Shown here: positions 30,439 to 40,045 of the stretch, in pieces | Numbering within the stretch: the stretch's first letter is position 1 | Layout: the number at the start of each line of letters is the position of its first letter | From: Agarophyton chilense | Taxonomy: Eukaryota; Rhodophyta; Florideophyceae; Gracilariales; Gracilariaceae | Reading direction: 5' to 3' | Assembly (NCBI GenBank): GCA_030374765.1 | Contig: JARGXX010000086.1 | Location: forward strand, 992,001-1,056,000 | DNA length: 64,000 nt | The notes under the pieces: generated by a model | What the model was told of the DNA's origin: nothing | The model's input: the letters and a program-made list of their open reading frames with translations, nothing else | Database searches by the model: none | Program-made: the position numbers and the translations under genes

Positions 30439-31116
30439 TTACAACTGTCTAGCGGCGTTAAAAGTATGTTGAAAACATACGGTTAGAACTGCACCTTCCA
30501 TCGCTTTATTTGATGTCACCTTTATCACTGCGTCATCTGGCAATAGGTTATGGCGCGGGAACTTTTCGATGAATCCTTCGGAGGGAAACTTCAATACTCC
30601 TTCCATTGTGGCCCACCAATCTGTGTTCTTTCTTTTGGCCGCCACAGCGAAGAACTGTGGTGCACCCTCCCGTAGATGGTTCAAATCCTCACGTAGTGTT
30701 TTAACTGATGCAGAGACCTGCTTCCCATCGTCTTGAATAACGAGTGCTTGATGCGCACTGCGTAATTGTTCGAAATCAGCGATATGAGCAGCGATCTGCG
30801 ATTCCAACGCAACCATGCGCACACGCGAGGCGCTTGATGCAGACTTGAGACGACGCACTTCCTTGCGCAAATCATCCTCTTCTTGAGGTCCGACGACCTC
30901 AGGGTCAACTACGGCTTCTGTTGTGGGCTGGACTGCCGCTGCCACAGGGGCCGGTACATCCGAGAGATCTCGTTCATCATTCACCGCGCGTGAGCGCGAC
31001 ATCGCTTGATGATACAGCCGCTCTCCGGCTTCAACAGATGAGGCGAGCCTCGGTTTCGGGGGTGGTCCCGTAGGACCGGGGCGACCAGTACTCGACTGGC
31101 TTCGGGTCTTCGGCAT
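30439..31116 (-). CDS. Gag-like or coiled-coil protein of a minus-strand retroelement
   Basis: From ATG 31116 the frame gives 225 residues: a basic Ser/Pro-rich start (MPKTRSQSSTGRPGP), an acidic stretch, then a coiled coil from about residue 80 (DDLRKEVRRLKSASSASRVR onward) and a C-terminal segment (WWATMEGVLKFPSEGF). About 190 bp upstream on the same strand is a primer-binding-like site matching that of element 2, so a gag gene of a truncated retroelement is a reasonable reading. There is no zinc knuckle and no pol downstream. The frame extends upstream to 31200 without a better start. Confidence 0.35.
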   Translation of the reverse strand: MPKTRSQSSTGRPGPTGPPPKPRLASSVEAGERLYHQAMSRSRAVNDERDLSDVPAPVAAAVQPTTEAVVDPEVVGPQEEDDLRKEVRRLKSASSASRVRMVALESQIAAHIADFEQLRSAHQALVIQDDGKQVSASVKTLREDLNHLREGAPQFFAVAAKRKNTDWWATMEGVLKFPSEGFIEKFPRHNLLPDDAVIKVTSNKAMEGAVLTVCFQHTFNAARQL

Positions 31117-31310
31117 CCTAGACCAAACCTGAGTCCAGGTGCGAACAAAATGGTGTCTTCGACTTCTCGACCACGTGTTCAACCACGATGAATTCCGCAA
31201 TTGCCGGAGGTTGTTCGATAAACAATAACTGTAGTGGTTCCACTTGTTTCAAGTATCGATATCGATTCCACGTTCCAGGAACGAATTTTTCAGTGCAGCT
31301 GACCACAGTG

Positions 31311-31329
31311 GTTCTAATTCGGGAGACCA
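31311..31329 (-). other. Primer-binding-site-like motif
   Basis: On the minus strand TGGTCTCCCGAATTAGAAC follows a CA dinucleotide by 2 nt. Element 2 has TGGTCTCCCGACTTAGGAG one nt after its 5' LTR, so 17 of 19 positions agree. This suggests an LTR ending at about 31332 on the minus strand and priming by the same tRNA. Confidence 0.5.
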
Positions 31330-31332
31330 CTT

Positions 31333-32029
31333 GTAGTATCCGCTCTAACGGAGAGAGCAGACACCCGCGACAGCGTTCGAACTGCCGATGGGTCTCTTGC
31401 GGCGAGGGAAAAGGGTTGGTAGAGCTACAACACCAGCGAGCTGGAAGTGGGGTGTAAGGCCACTTCTCGCCAGCGAGGGTGAACAGTGGAACTGTAAAAC
31501 GTTGGTGGAACGTAGGTACGAGACGGCTCGTGAAGTGGTTGGGGGCTGACTATCTATTATAGCTCGTCCGGATCTCCGGTTAAGTAATCCTAAGCGAGGA
31601 ACAGAATAGTCATGATGCCCATGTCGTCTCCTTTACTTGGAGTCGGCGCTCACCTCTGGTACACTATATACTGTGTACCAGGGTGAGTGCCCAAATAAAT
31701 ATATAAATAATACCCAGTGGTCAGCCACTTAGCCAAACCACTGTATGGGTATGGTCCCTAATGGAGGTCTTGCTACAAAGGGTAGTAAAGCCAGCCACGT
31801 GGATCGCCACTACATGCGCCGTTGCAAGCCAGTCCACTCGTGATACCACGTTTCTCAACACTGTACCCTGCCTCCTGGCATCTTATGCGGTGTGCCGTTT
31901 CATATCACAAGTTTGATGACATCACTCACTTATGAGTTCCAACCACGACTTCGCGAAAAAACATCCTATCGGATTCCCCGACATAGTAGAATACTACACG
32001 AGGCCTCAGACCACTGACAACAACCAAAG
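31333..32029. other. Probable LTR remnant, no gene
   Basis: If the motif at 31311-31329 is a primer site, this stretch is at least partly an LTR read on the minus strand. I did not find its other copy. It also precedes the gag remnant of element 1, whose own 5' LTR I could not identify. It contains AATAAATATATAAATAATA near 31,693. Confidence 0.3.
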
Positions 32030-32757
32030 AACACTTCCTCAAGGTTCTAGACTACCGGAATTAAATGCTGGCCCAGAGGTCCGCGAAATACTCTGGTTCG
32101 GTGGCTCGCAGAGTCGCCAAATGGGCCAAACGGATGCAACTAACCATTACGGACAAGTTCTCGGGTTCCGATCCCATTTCTGTCCTTAGGTTTCTCAGTT
32201 TGTTCGGTACGGCCTGCGATCAGAACTATGTCCACGAGGGCGCCGCTCTGTACCTTTTCCAATTCTTCCTTACAGGACAGGCGCGTGACCGAGTTGTTTC
32301 GAAGATATCTGGCACAACTGACCTGGTGGATGCTCAAGACCGTGAGCTCCTCAGGTCATATCCTCAGGTTGTTCATTACCTCTCGGAAACTTACGCTACG
32401 GATGACATTATAATGGATGCCCACTAGGAAGTAGTATCCTTCAGGCAGAGCTCGAACATGACCGAATCGGCTTTCGCAGACGACCTATGGAAGAGGGCGT
32501 ACCGATGTGGAAAAGTGTTGTCCGAAGGACAGCTTAAACGTCACTTCATCACGGGATTTCTCCCTGCCATTTGGACACATGTGCGCAATTACCACACGGA
32601 AAAGCCGCAATACTCCTTCCGTAGGCTCGTTACCTACGCCGATGGTTATGACAAAACATACATGACCTCCAGGCGCAACGCTGATATATCCATAGGACAG
32701 GCAACTCCATTGCGTAAACCCAACCAAGCCCATTTGGTTAGCTCCAAGTAGTCGGAC
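32030..32757 (+). pseudogene. Element 1: Ty3/gypsy gag capsid fragment
   Basis: The translation aligns with the capsid region of element 2: AKYSGSVARRVAKWAKRMQL, FSGSDPISVLRFLSLFGTAC, EGAALYLFQFFLTGQARD, YPQVVHYLSETYATDD, then LWKRAYRCGKVLSEGQLKRH. It is interrupted by TAA at 32063-32065 (where element 2 has Tyr), TAG after MDAH at 32425-32427, and TAG near 32751. The Arg/Ser-rich N-terminal half is missing. Right after it the sequence jumps to the RNase H domain, so protease and most of reverse transcriptase are deleted (junction about 32,757-32,790). Confidence 0.75.
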
Positions 32758-32789
32758 ATGGATGCTTCGCTCCATTACGCCGATTCGGG

Positions 32790-35147
32790 AGATATCCTCG
32801 CGCTCAATTTCAGTGCTCCTCTGTCCGTACCTCGAGGGAACCAGGGTTACCATTACGACAGACCATGATTCACTCCGCTGGTTACTCAATATGACCGATG
32901 CATCGAGTCGCCTCGCTAGGTGGCGCCTCAGGCTGTCAGAATATGACTACTAGATAACCTATAGGCCAGGCATCAAGCAGCAGGCAGCAGATGCCCTGTC
33001 ACGAATCATTACCGATGGAACTGATGCCACCCCATTGGACGACCTAATTCCCACCCCCATTAAAGATGATGGACCTCAGAACTACACGGAAACAGATGAC
33101 CTTATGGGTAAGGTGCAATTGGAGGATCCTGAGGTAAAGAAGAACGAAGTATATCTATTGGACTGGGAAACAGTACCGCCCAATTCGTCACCACCTCAGG
33201 TTAACGCGATAGCCCCGGAGGAAAAAGAACTCCAGCCTATAACTATTGAGGAATTCCTACAGGCGCAGATCGAAGACGAGTACTGGAAGGAAACTACCCA
33301 ATTGGTAGGAACCCCAGGATGCCTGTTCGACTATGACCGATTTGGACTACTATGTCGCCGCTCACCGCTAGATGGCGCTCTCCTCGCCCATTTCCCTCGC
33401 TTGACTGGCCATCCTGGAGGCCGACGAATTCATCAGACCCTAAAGAAGTTCTTCTACTGGCCACTAATGGCGCAGGGCCTATGGCAAACCGCACGGAACT
33501 GTATATCGCGCGCACAGATCCAAGGGTCTCGCGCCAACCATCAGGCCAAACTGAAGCTCTTCCCCGCCGCAGGTCCAACGGAATTTGTCGCAATGGATAT
33601 ACTTGGGCCTTTGCCTAAGCCGTCCCATGGGAAAACGGTTTGTTTTGGTTATAACCGATAGGTTTACCAAACTTACCCGAGCCCTACCCCTAGGAAAAAC
33701 AACGGCCACGGATGTCGCCTCGGGCTTCTTGTCGCACTGGGTATATCCATATGGCATGCCACTCTACCTCCTTACAGATAACGGCAGCCAGTTTGTATCC
33801 AAATTATTTTCGCATATCTGTGCTACCTTAGGTATCAAACATGTGACCACCACGGCGTATCACCCGCAAACCAATGGTCAAGCCGAACGCTTCAACCGCA
33901 CCCTTCTGGACCGATTGGCGCACTACGTTTCGGAGCACCAATTGGACTGGGACGAATACGTTGAGCCACTGGTTTATGCCTACAACACGCAGGTGCACGC
34001 TTCTAAAGGGACAACGCCTTTCGACCTAACTCTAACGAGAGCGCCGCCGCTGATAGCTGTTGACCTTCAGGAATCGATCATACCCCGGGACATAAGCGAA
34101 GAAATGACTGCCACCCAGGCGAAGCGCTACTCGCGCCGACGCATTGACCACATTCTCCGATCGGCCAGAACTGTACTAACCAAAGCCCAACGGCGCTACA
34201 AGTGCAATTTCGACAAAGCCGTTTGGAACACACCGACCTTTGGGAAAGAAGATCTGGTTTACCTGGAGCGGCCACCGAAGGACAGTGAGGAACTCGAGGA
34301 CACTACGCGGAAGCTCTTACCCCGCTCTACGGGACCATAAAAAGTCCTTAAGGCCAATGATCACACCATAACTTTACTCATTGACGGCCTACAGGACACT
34401 GTGTCTATTGATCGCGTGACACGAGCTCCCAGTTCCTCCGGACCAAGAATGTCCCAGCCCCCTGGTCCAACGGAAGCACCACGACCTCAGGCCGACACTC
34501 AAGTCTCCACACCCCCTAAGGCAGTTCCCGAGGACTCGACTAGCCCCACGGACACGATGGTCAAGGCCAACTACTATGACCCATCGCTCCCAAACGACTC
34601 CGATGGATTCGCCCCACTGGACCACACTCTCCTTTCACAGGATGAATACCAACCGGAATATGTGATTGAGCGCATCGTCTCCGCCGGTATGGGAGAAGAT
34701 GGAACTATGCGCTATCGCGTCCGTTGGTTCGGCTACACACCTGAAGAAGGTACTTGGCAAGAGCTGCAAACCATTCCTGCTAATTCTATCGCCCGTAATT
34801 GGCGCAAAATCAGCCACTTAGAGCGCGGCCTTCAGGAGGGGGCACCCACTGGTCCGAATAATCCCAAAACGCCTCCCAACACGCCTCCCAACACCACGGT
34901 TGGCCGGAGCACGACGGTTCGTCATAGCTCCCGCATCAGGAAACAAAGTGAGTCCTTCGGAGACACCCGAGGAAGGCCTGGGACGCTGCCAAGATGGGAC
35001 GCTGTCCCGGGGCACGCACATTTGGGATACACGAACGACCTTGGGAAAGCACAAGCATTAATTCATTTGACAACTAAGAGTCCTAACAGCCCTCAGTATG
35101 ACCTCAAAGTTCGCGGAAGCGCTTCAAACACCAACAGGAATCACTGA
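32790..35147 (+). pseudogene. Element 1: RNase H-integrase-chromodomain remnant
   Basis: In order: an RNase H tail (TTDHDSLRWLLNMTDASSRL, then TAG, then YRPGIKQQAADALS); an integrase zinc-binding region (HFPRLTGHPGG, but the second Cys pair is damaged: NCISRA where element 2 has DCRPCA); the core with AMDILGPLPKP, a frameshift at about 33,640, then VLVITDRFTK, LLTDNGSQFVSKLF and YHPQTNGQAERFN. The second Asp and the Glu are 35 residues apart (DD35E). After STGP comes TAA (34338-34340); the same frame stays open through KVLKANDHTITLLIDG to a chromodomain (EYVIERIVSAGMG...YRVRWFGYTPEEGTW) ending at 35147. Chromodomains direct integration to marked chromatin. The copy is dead. Confidence 0.85.
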
Positions 35148-35698
35148 GGCGGCACAGGAGTAACTCTGTCGTCCTCATCGGAACCTGTAGGAGCGAAACC
35201 GTGATTAGGGTCACCCGAGGAGCCAACTGGACCAACCAAACCGGCTCCAGCAAGCCTAGCACGCTTCTTCGGCGGGGATTCCCCTGAGGAACTATTTTCA
35301 CCATTGGAAACCCCCCGGTCACTCAAATTGAGACCATACCGGGCATCCAAGTCGACATGAACCCTCTGGAACATCGCCTGCGAATTCTGCTGCAGTAGAT
35401 TGACCATGGCCGTCTTTAGATCCTGACCCTGTTGGATAACCGCGGCGTAGCGCACCGAGCGACCCGCCCAGGAGTAAGCTTTCCTCAGAACTGTCGCAAT
35501 GTCCATCGGGGAATTAATTACAACGGGACGGCAGAAGGGTATGACGCACTGTCCGCAGATTTCGTCCGATGGTTTGTTTATAGTGGCCCCCGGGGCGCTC
35601 ATAAGCCAATTGGTATCTTGAAAAGCTCCCCGCTTGGTTGTTCGAAGCCATGGTGTCGCTGCCCATAGGTTGGTCCGCCGGGAAATGGATAGGGACAC
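35141..35698 (-). CDS. Element 1: antisense accessory protein
   Basis: A minus-strand frame of 185 codons ends 7 nt inside the tail of the chromodomain frame, so the two are convergent. From 35506 it reads MDIATVLRKAYSWAGRSVRY, then AAVIQQGQDLKTAMVNLLQQ, then DLDARYGLNLSDR, a Ser/Gly/Glu linker and PPKKRARL (a nuclear-localisation-like patch), and an acidic end. The same protein is found at 50,391-50,660 (MDVATLPRETCSWARRSAHY, AAVVQQGQDLK), so it was conserved as protein in another element. The predicted core is helical. The upstream part (to 35,698 or beyond) is less certain. I do not recognise the family. Function could be regulatory or structural; this is inference. Confidence 0.55.
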   Translation of the reverse strand: MSLSISRRTNLWAATPWLRTTKRGAFQDTNWLMSAPGATINKPSDEICGQCVIPFCRPVVINSPMDIATVLRKAYSWAGRSVRYAAVIQQGQDLKTAMVNLLQQNSQAMFQRVHVDLDARYGLNLSDRGVSNGENSSSGESPPKKRARLAGAGLVGPVGSSGDPNHGFAPTGSDEDDRVTPVPPQ

Positions 35699-37131
35699 CG
35701 ACGGGAAGGGACAAAGGCCGGAGGGAGAATGGCATATCCGACGAGCTTATAAGGCGATCGCGGCATCGCGCGCGACCTATGGAGGAATACCGCGAAGGGA
35801 AGAAGGAAAGATGAAACCGAATCGGGCAGGATGACTGACGTGACCTTGAATGGACGAAGTGGGCACCGTGATTCACGGCGGACAACGCGCGTGGGGTCGC
35901 CCAAGGAATACCAAAGGATAGGAAAACCGGTAAGGAACCTCTCCCCCCCCCTTGGTGCGCGTACAGTACCTTAGGTGAACTTATTTCCAACCTGGCGCCA
36001 AGGGTCAGCTCTTACGCACTGGTACCCCCGAGGATGGTGGCGATGTGACGCCCCGTCGCGCCCACTGGTAACGAGAACAAATAACCCCCAGGATGTTCAT
36101 AAGACGCTGACATGTCGGGCACGGCACCGCTCGTGTCCAGGCCATTAGGACGCTGACGATCACGACGTTCAGACCCCGACGGCAGGATTAGAGGTTCACC
36201 CATAGGTCCAATTAGAGCCAGGTCCCCTGGAGCAGTTTTGAAACCATCTGGACTTCGCCATGACGGTCGAATCTTAAGGAGGGAGATATGTGAGGGAGCG
36301 ATAATAACGGTTGAGCCCGGTAAGCCGCCGGGCCCTGAAGGATCTTGCAGATGACACGTGTACGGATCGACCTCAGGTGGACTCATGTAGATTATTGATT
36401 TATTTTAATTAGTGTAATAGATTACCATTACAGTGCCAGGGAGATCCCAGCGCCTCGCCAGTACTATTTACTTGGCTCGAGTGACGCTTATCCCTTAGAG
36501 TACGGTAGGCACCGTTAGGATACTAAATAACCCCCTTTGGTCTTCAAGCCATCGTTTCCGGAGCTCCAACCTGCAGGACTATGCAGTAAACGCCAGCCCA
36601 TTGCACCAAGTACTCTGGGAGTTCTGCCGTCAAGGATTCGAACCTTACGACCCGCTCTACCACGCTACCACCGGTCGAGGCCCGTACGCTGACTCAACCC
36701 GTTATTTCGTTACAGTCCTGCCGGTGGAGGGCGTCAATCCTCCGGTCGAGTTGTCTGTTATGTTGCTGACCGCTTCTCTTCCTCCAGCTCCTCCGGGCGC
36801 TGCTTCTCAGTACGAACTCTCATAAGAGCCGCCCTTCGTCCAAGTGGACATCCCTCCTTGTAGAGCAACGCCCAGTTAGGGGATACTTGAAGATGCAACT
36901 CATAGAATGAGGATTGAACCCTCCGAGGTTTATGACTATGATCCCGTCTAAGGTGTGCTGAGGTGGCACTGTTTTCTGGTTAGAGTTCGCCTATGAAGTA
37001 AAAATTCGGATGGCCCATGGTTGGATTGGCCCCGTGATACAAGTGGCTTGATTTTGGCACCGATTTTCGGATATTTGTTAGAACGTTGGACTTTTGGGCC
37101 CTGGCAGTGAGATCTCCACGTGTATGGCCCT
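35699..37131. other. Element 1 3' region and insertion flank
   Basis: On the minus strand frames at 36386-36012 and 35990-35514 are in register, separated by one stop. They may be the start of the antisense gene but show no clear similarity to the 828-codon gene in element 2. From about 36,390 the sequence is AT-richer. The tRNA-like segment at 36,624-36,678 is described separately. The last five bases, GCCCT (37127-37131), are the target duplication of element 2. Confidence 0.4.
36624..36678 (-). other. tRNA-like A/B-box segment
   Basis: The minus strand reads GGTGGTAGCGTGGTAGAGC, then GGGTCG, then TAAGGTTCGAATCCTTG. The second block is a perfect B box and T-arm (TAAGG/CCTTG); the first resembles a D-arm with an A box. 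There is no room for an anticodon arm and no matching acceptor strand, so this is a tRNA relic or the head of a tRNA-derived SINE, not a tRNA gene. Confidence 0.4.
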
Positions 37132-37694
37132 TGTAGTATAGTGAATCCGAGCGGGTTGTCAGGTAAGAAGGGCGTGGTCAGGACTGAGTGCAAGTGGCCT
37201 GGTCGCACACGTGTGCGAAGATGGCACACCGGACGGACATGTACAGTATATTAACACGTAGCATAGTTGTAGGTAGTAGGCGTCCCCCACCCCGTGATAT
37301 TTCCGCCACGTGGGTGCAGGCGCCACCACGGACTGTAATGCGGGTTGCAGCTCGGAGGTGCACACTACTTATGCACCTCCGCTCCCCGCCACCCTCCAAA
37401 CAGTAAAGGGTAAGCACCACCGTCCTAGTCTAAGTATCGTTTCTAAAGCAGACCTGAAGCGTTACTCCGCACGGGATATCTACAGGTTTACAAGCCGTTC
37501 GGACTCTTCGCGCGTACCTCGATCGCGCCTGACGTTCCCAACCGCTTAGTCTCCCTACGACCGCCCGGTGCTGGCGCTCGTCTCCACGCGTCACCGTTCC
37601 CCGACCGGCCTCGTGTGACACGCACGCCCCGCTTACGGACTCCGCACGGATCGCGCCTCTAGGAAACTTACACGCCTTTCGGCGCTATCTCACA
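37132..37694 (+). repeat. 5' LTR of element 2
   Basis: It starts TGTAGTATAG and ends CTATCTCACA. It is identical in length to the 3' LTR and differs at seven positions, for example near 37,249, 37,278, 37,293, 37,380, 37,546, 37,587 and 37,601. The short frames inside are not genes. Confidence 0.97.
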
Positions 37695-37695
37695 T

Positions 37696-37714
37696 TGGTC
37701 TCCCGACTTAGGAG
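37696..37714 (+). other. Primer-binding site of element 2
   Basis: TGGTCTCCCGACTTAGGAG starts one nt after the LTR. The TGG matches a tRNA 3' CCA. It is not the initiator-Met site common in LTR elements. Its complement would give an acceptor strand TCGGGAG with discriminator A. The tRNA is not identified. Confidence 0.7.
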
Positions 37715-37768
37715 TGGGATTCGTGTTTACCGAACGGGTTAGATCAGATCTGGAAAAGGAGTCACGCG

Positions 37769-40045
37769 ATGCAGTCCCGTGACGCAAACGTGGATTCGAC
37801 CGCACGGGTTGATGTCGAAAAAGAATTGGCTCCGTCCGGCGAGCCACCCCTGCAGACCGCTTCGGGCACCGCTTCGGTTGGCCGCCGCAGCACCCGCAGC
37901 ACTGCACCTACCCTGGAATTCCCCCTTGGGAACCCCGAAGTTCTCGTCCGAAAACCCTCGAGGCCCCCTGGGCCCTCTGCTTCCTCATCCGCACGGTACG
38001 AAAGCCCCCCAGTGAGTTCGGCCGCTGCAGGGGCTGCCCAGCAGTCCCCCGCTCCGATCGGACAGGACCCTCCGAATAGCCCTCCGCGGACGCTTACAGA
38101 ACTGTGGAAGGAACTTGAACCGTATTGGCACTATAAGGTCAAGACCGAGATCGAGTCCCGTGTTCCCGTTCGGGTTGAGCGTTATCTGCACGAGCGCCTA
38201 CGGAAGTTGCTCTCCGAAATCATCTCCCCGATGGTGCGTGAGACCGTCGAAGAGGTGCTGCAGCAGTTGACACCGATCGGGTTTGGAAAAGGAAATAAGG
38301 AAGACCGACCGGCAGTTTGCACGGCAACGGCGACGTTGCCACCCCTCCCAAAGTTTTCAATGGGCCGCCCGGACGTAGCCCCAGACCACGAACCCGAACG
38401 GATTCTGGAACCACATGAAGGGGGACAGCAGAGTGCCCCCATGGTCCCAGCCCGTCCGGTTAATTCACGCCGAGATGATCCGAACGGAGATTCAGACGAC
38501 TCTTCCTCTGATGACGTGGGAAGAGGCCGCCGCGAGAAGGGCGGTAGGGCTGATTCCAACTCCGATTCGGATCGCCACCGTTGCGCGCGGAAGAGCCGTC
38601 GTCGTAGACAGAAACGACGCTCCTCCGATTCGGACACTGATTCTGACCGCTCGGATAGTTCGGATGCCGTTTCCCGGACTGACAGTGACTCTGATTCAAA
38701 CCGTTCTGCTCGCAGAAGGCGCTCCGACCGGTATCGTTCCCGTTCGGAGAAATCTGCACCCAGGCGCATCAAGCCGCTGAAAGAACTGTTCACCAAGGTG
38801 GTGGACTACCGTACGTACCGGCTCAACGACCGTAGTCGGAAGTACAACTCGAAGGTAGCGCGGGGAATCGCGCGCTACCAAAAGAAGTTGAATGTCCAGA
38901 TGAAGGGACATTCGTTCTCCGGAGCTGACGCTATTTCAGTTCTGAACTTCTTGCAGCGGTTTAAAACCGCCTGCAACCACAACGGACTGTCCGAGGGAGC
39001 AGCACTCTGGTGCTTCCAATCTTACCTGACCGGACCGGCTCACGCGTTGATCCAGTCTCGCCTCTTGGGAGAACCGGGCGCCGTTGACGTGCGGCGCAGC
39101 GAAATGCTCCGTACGTACTCGGAAGTCGTCAACTTTCTGTTGACTACGTACGCCACGGATGAAGTCATTGCCGACGCCTACTCGGGGGTTATTCTGTACC
39201 ACCAGTCCTCTGGAATGTCCGAAACGGAATACTCTCAGAAACTGTGGACAAAGGCCCTCCGCTGCGGCAATGTCTTTTCCGACCGGAGGTTGAAGTCTAT
39301 CTTCGTAGAGGGGTTGCTTCCCGCCATACGGGCGAAGGTGAGAAATCATCTCACGTCTCATCCCCACATCGGATACGACGCACTCGCCCGATACGCCGAG
39401 TCCTACGGGGATACCCACCGCTCGGCTAGACGCCAGTCCGTCCGGACCGAGACACCGCCCGGCACGAAGCTGATCACTCCCCGGATTTCCGCACGGAAAG
39501 TCCTGAGCGTTGGGACCCCAACGAAGTCCTTTGACACCGACTTGGAAGATGGCGAAGCCATTCTCGCCGTTGGACGTGGAAGCTCCACCCCGTCGGTCCC
39601 GACAACACCGTCGTCGTCGACCTTTTCCAACTCGGGCACATACCGCACGTCACAAGCTACGACCCCAGGTACCGGCCAGACGCCTTCGGTTAGTACGGCA
39701 CCGCCCGGTCAGTTGGTGAATCGCCCGTGCCGGATCTGTCTCTCGCGAGAGCCCAACTGCTGTCAAATGGTACCTCCGGGCGTCCGGGAAGACTTACTGG
39801 CCGCACGGGAGAGAAACTACCAACTCCGTCGTGAAGAGGGATACTACAACCGTGATGGTACTAATGGCTCCGCTCGGGTCTCTACTGGCGTACGCTCGGG
39901 CAACCCTGCACGGGCTACCCCATTCCGCGCTAGCTCACCCCGGCCGGTTATGCTCATACGGAAAGAGCCCCCGCGAGCTACGAGTGGCGAGCTACCTCCA
40001 GCTCAGCCCGTTATGGAACAGGAAAAAGCCAAGGAGAGCGTGTAG
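37769..40045 (+). CDS. gag: Element 2 Gag polyprotein
   Basis: The product is 758 residues from ATG 37769. The first 130 are Pro/Ser/Ala-rich. A helical stretch follows (TLTELWKELEPYWHYKVKTE). Residues 240-330 are a striking Asp/Ser and Arg/Ser zone with alternating SD and RR, resembling SR proteins. The capsid domain follows (residues about 360-530: FSGADAISVLNFLQRFKTAC, EGAALWCFQSYLTGPAH, LWTKALRCGNVFSDRRLKSI). A canonical CCHC knuckle is absent; a Cys group CRICLSREPNCC (near residue 654) may replace it. The frame ends with TAG at 40043-40045, inside the upstream-open pol frame, so pol needs a -1 shift. Confidence 0.9.
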   Translation: MQSRDANVDSTARVDVEKELAPSGEPPLQTASGTASVGRRSTRSTAPTLEFPLGNPEVLVRKPSRPPGPSASSSARYESPPVSSAAAGAAQQSPAPIGQDPPNSPPRTLTELWKELEPYWHYKVKTEIESRVPVRVERYLHERLRKLLSEIISPMVRETVEEVLQQLTPIGFGKGNKEDRPAVCTATATLPPLPKFSMGRPDVAPDHEPERILEPHEGGQQSAPMVPARPVNSRRDDPNGDSDDSSSDDVGRGRREKGGRADSNSDSDRHRCARKSRRRRQKRRSSDSDTDSDRSDSSDAVSRTDSDSDSNRSARRRRSDRYRSRSEKSAPRRIKPLKELFTKVVDYRTYRLNDRSRKYNSKVARGIARYQKKLNVQMKGHSFSGADAISVLNFLQRFKTACNHNGLSEGAALWCFQSYLTGPAHALIQSRLLGEPGAVDVRRSEMLRTYSEVVNFLLTTYATDEVIADAYSGVILYHQSSGMSETEYSQKLWTKALRCGNVFSDRRLKSIFVEGLLPAIRAKVRNHLTSHPHIGYDALARYAESYGDTHRSARRQSVRTETPPGTKLITPRISARKVLSVGTPTKSFDTDLEDGEAILAVGRGSSTPSVPTTPSSSTFSNSGTYRTSQATTPGTGQTPSVSTAPPGQLVNRPCRICLSREPNCCQMVPPGVREDLLAARERNYQLRREEGYYNRDGTNGSARVSTGVRSGNPARATPFRASSPRPVMLIRKEPPRATSGELPPAQPVMEQEKAKESV

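Noticed and set aside
37159-37549. Short frames in the LTRs of element 2, repeated at 48,159-48,549.
   Set aside because: They are identical because the LTRs are identical; several frames on both strands are open, without domains.
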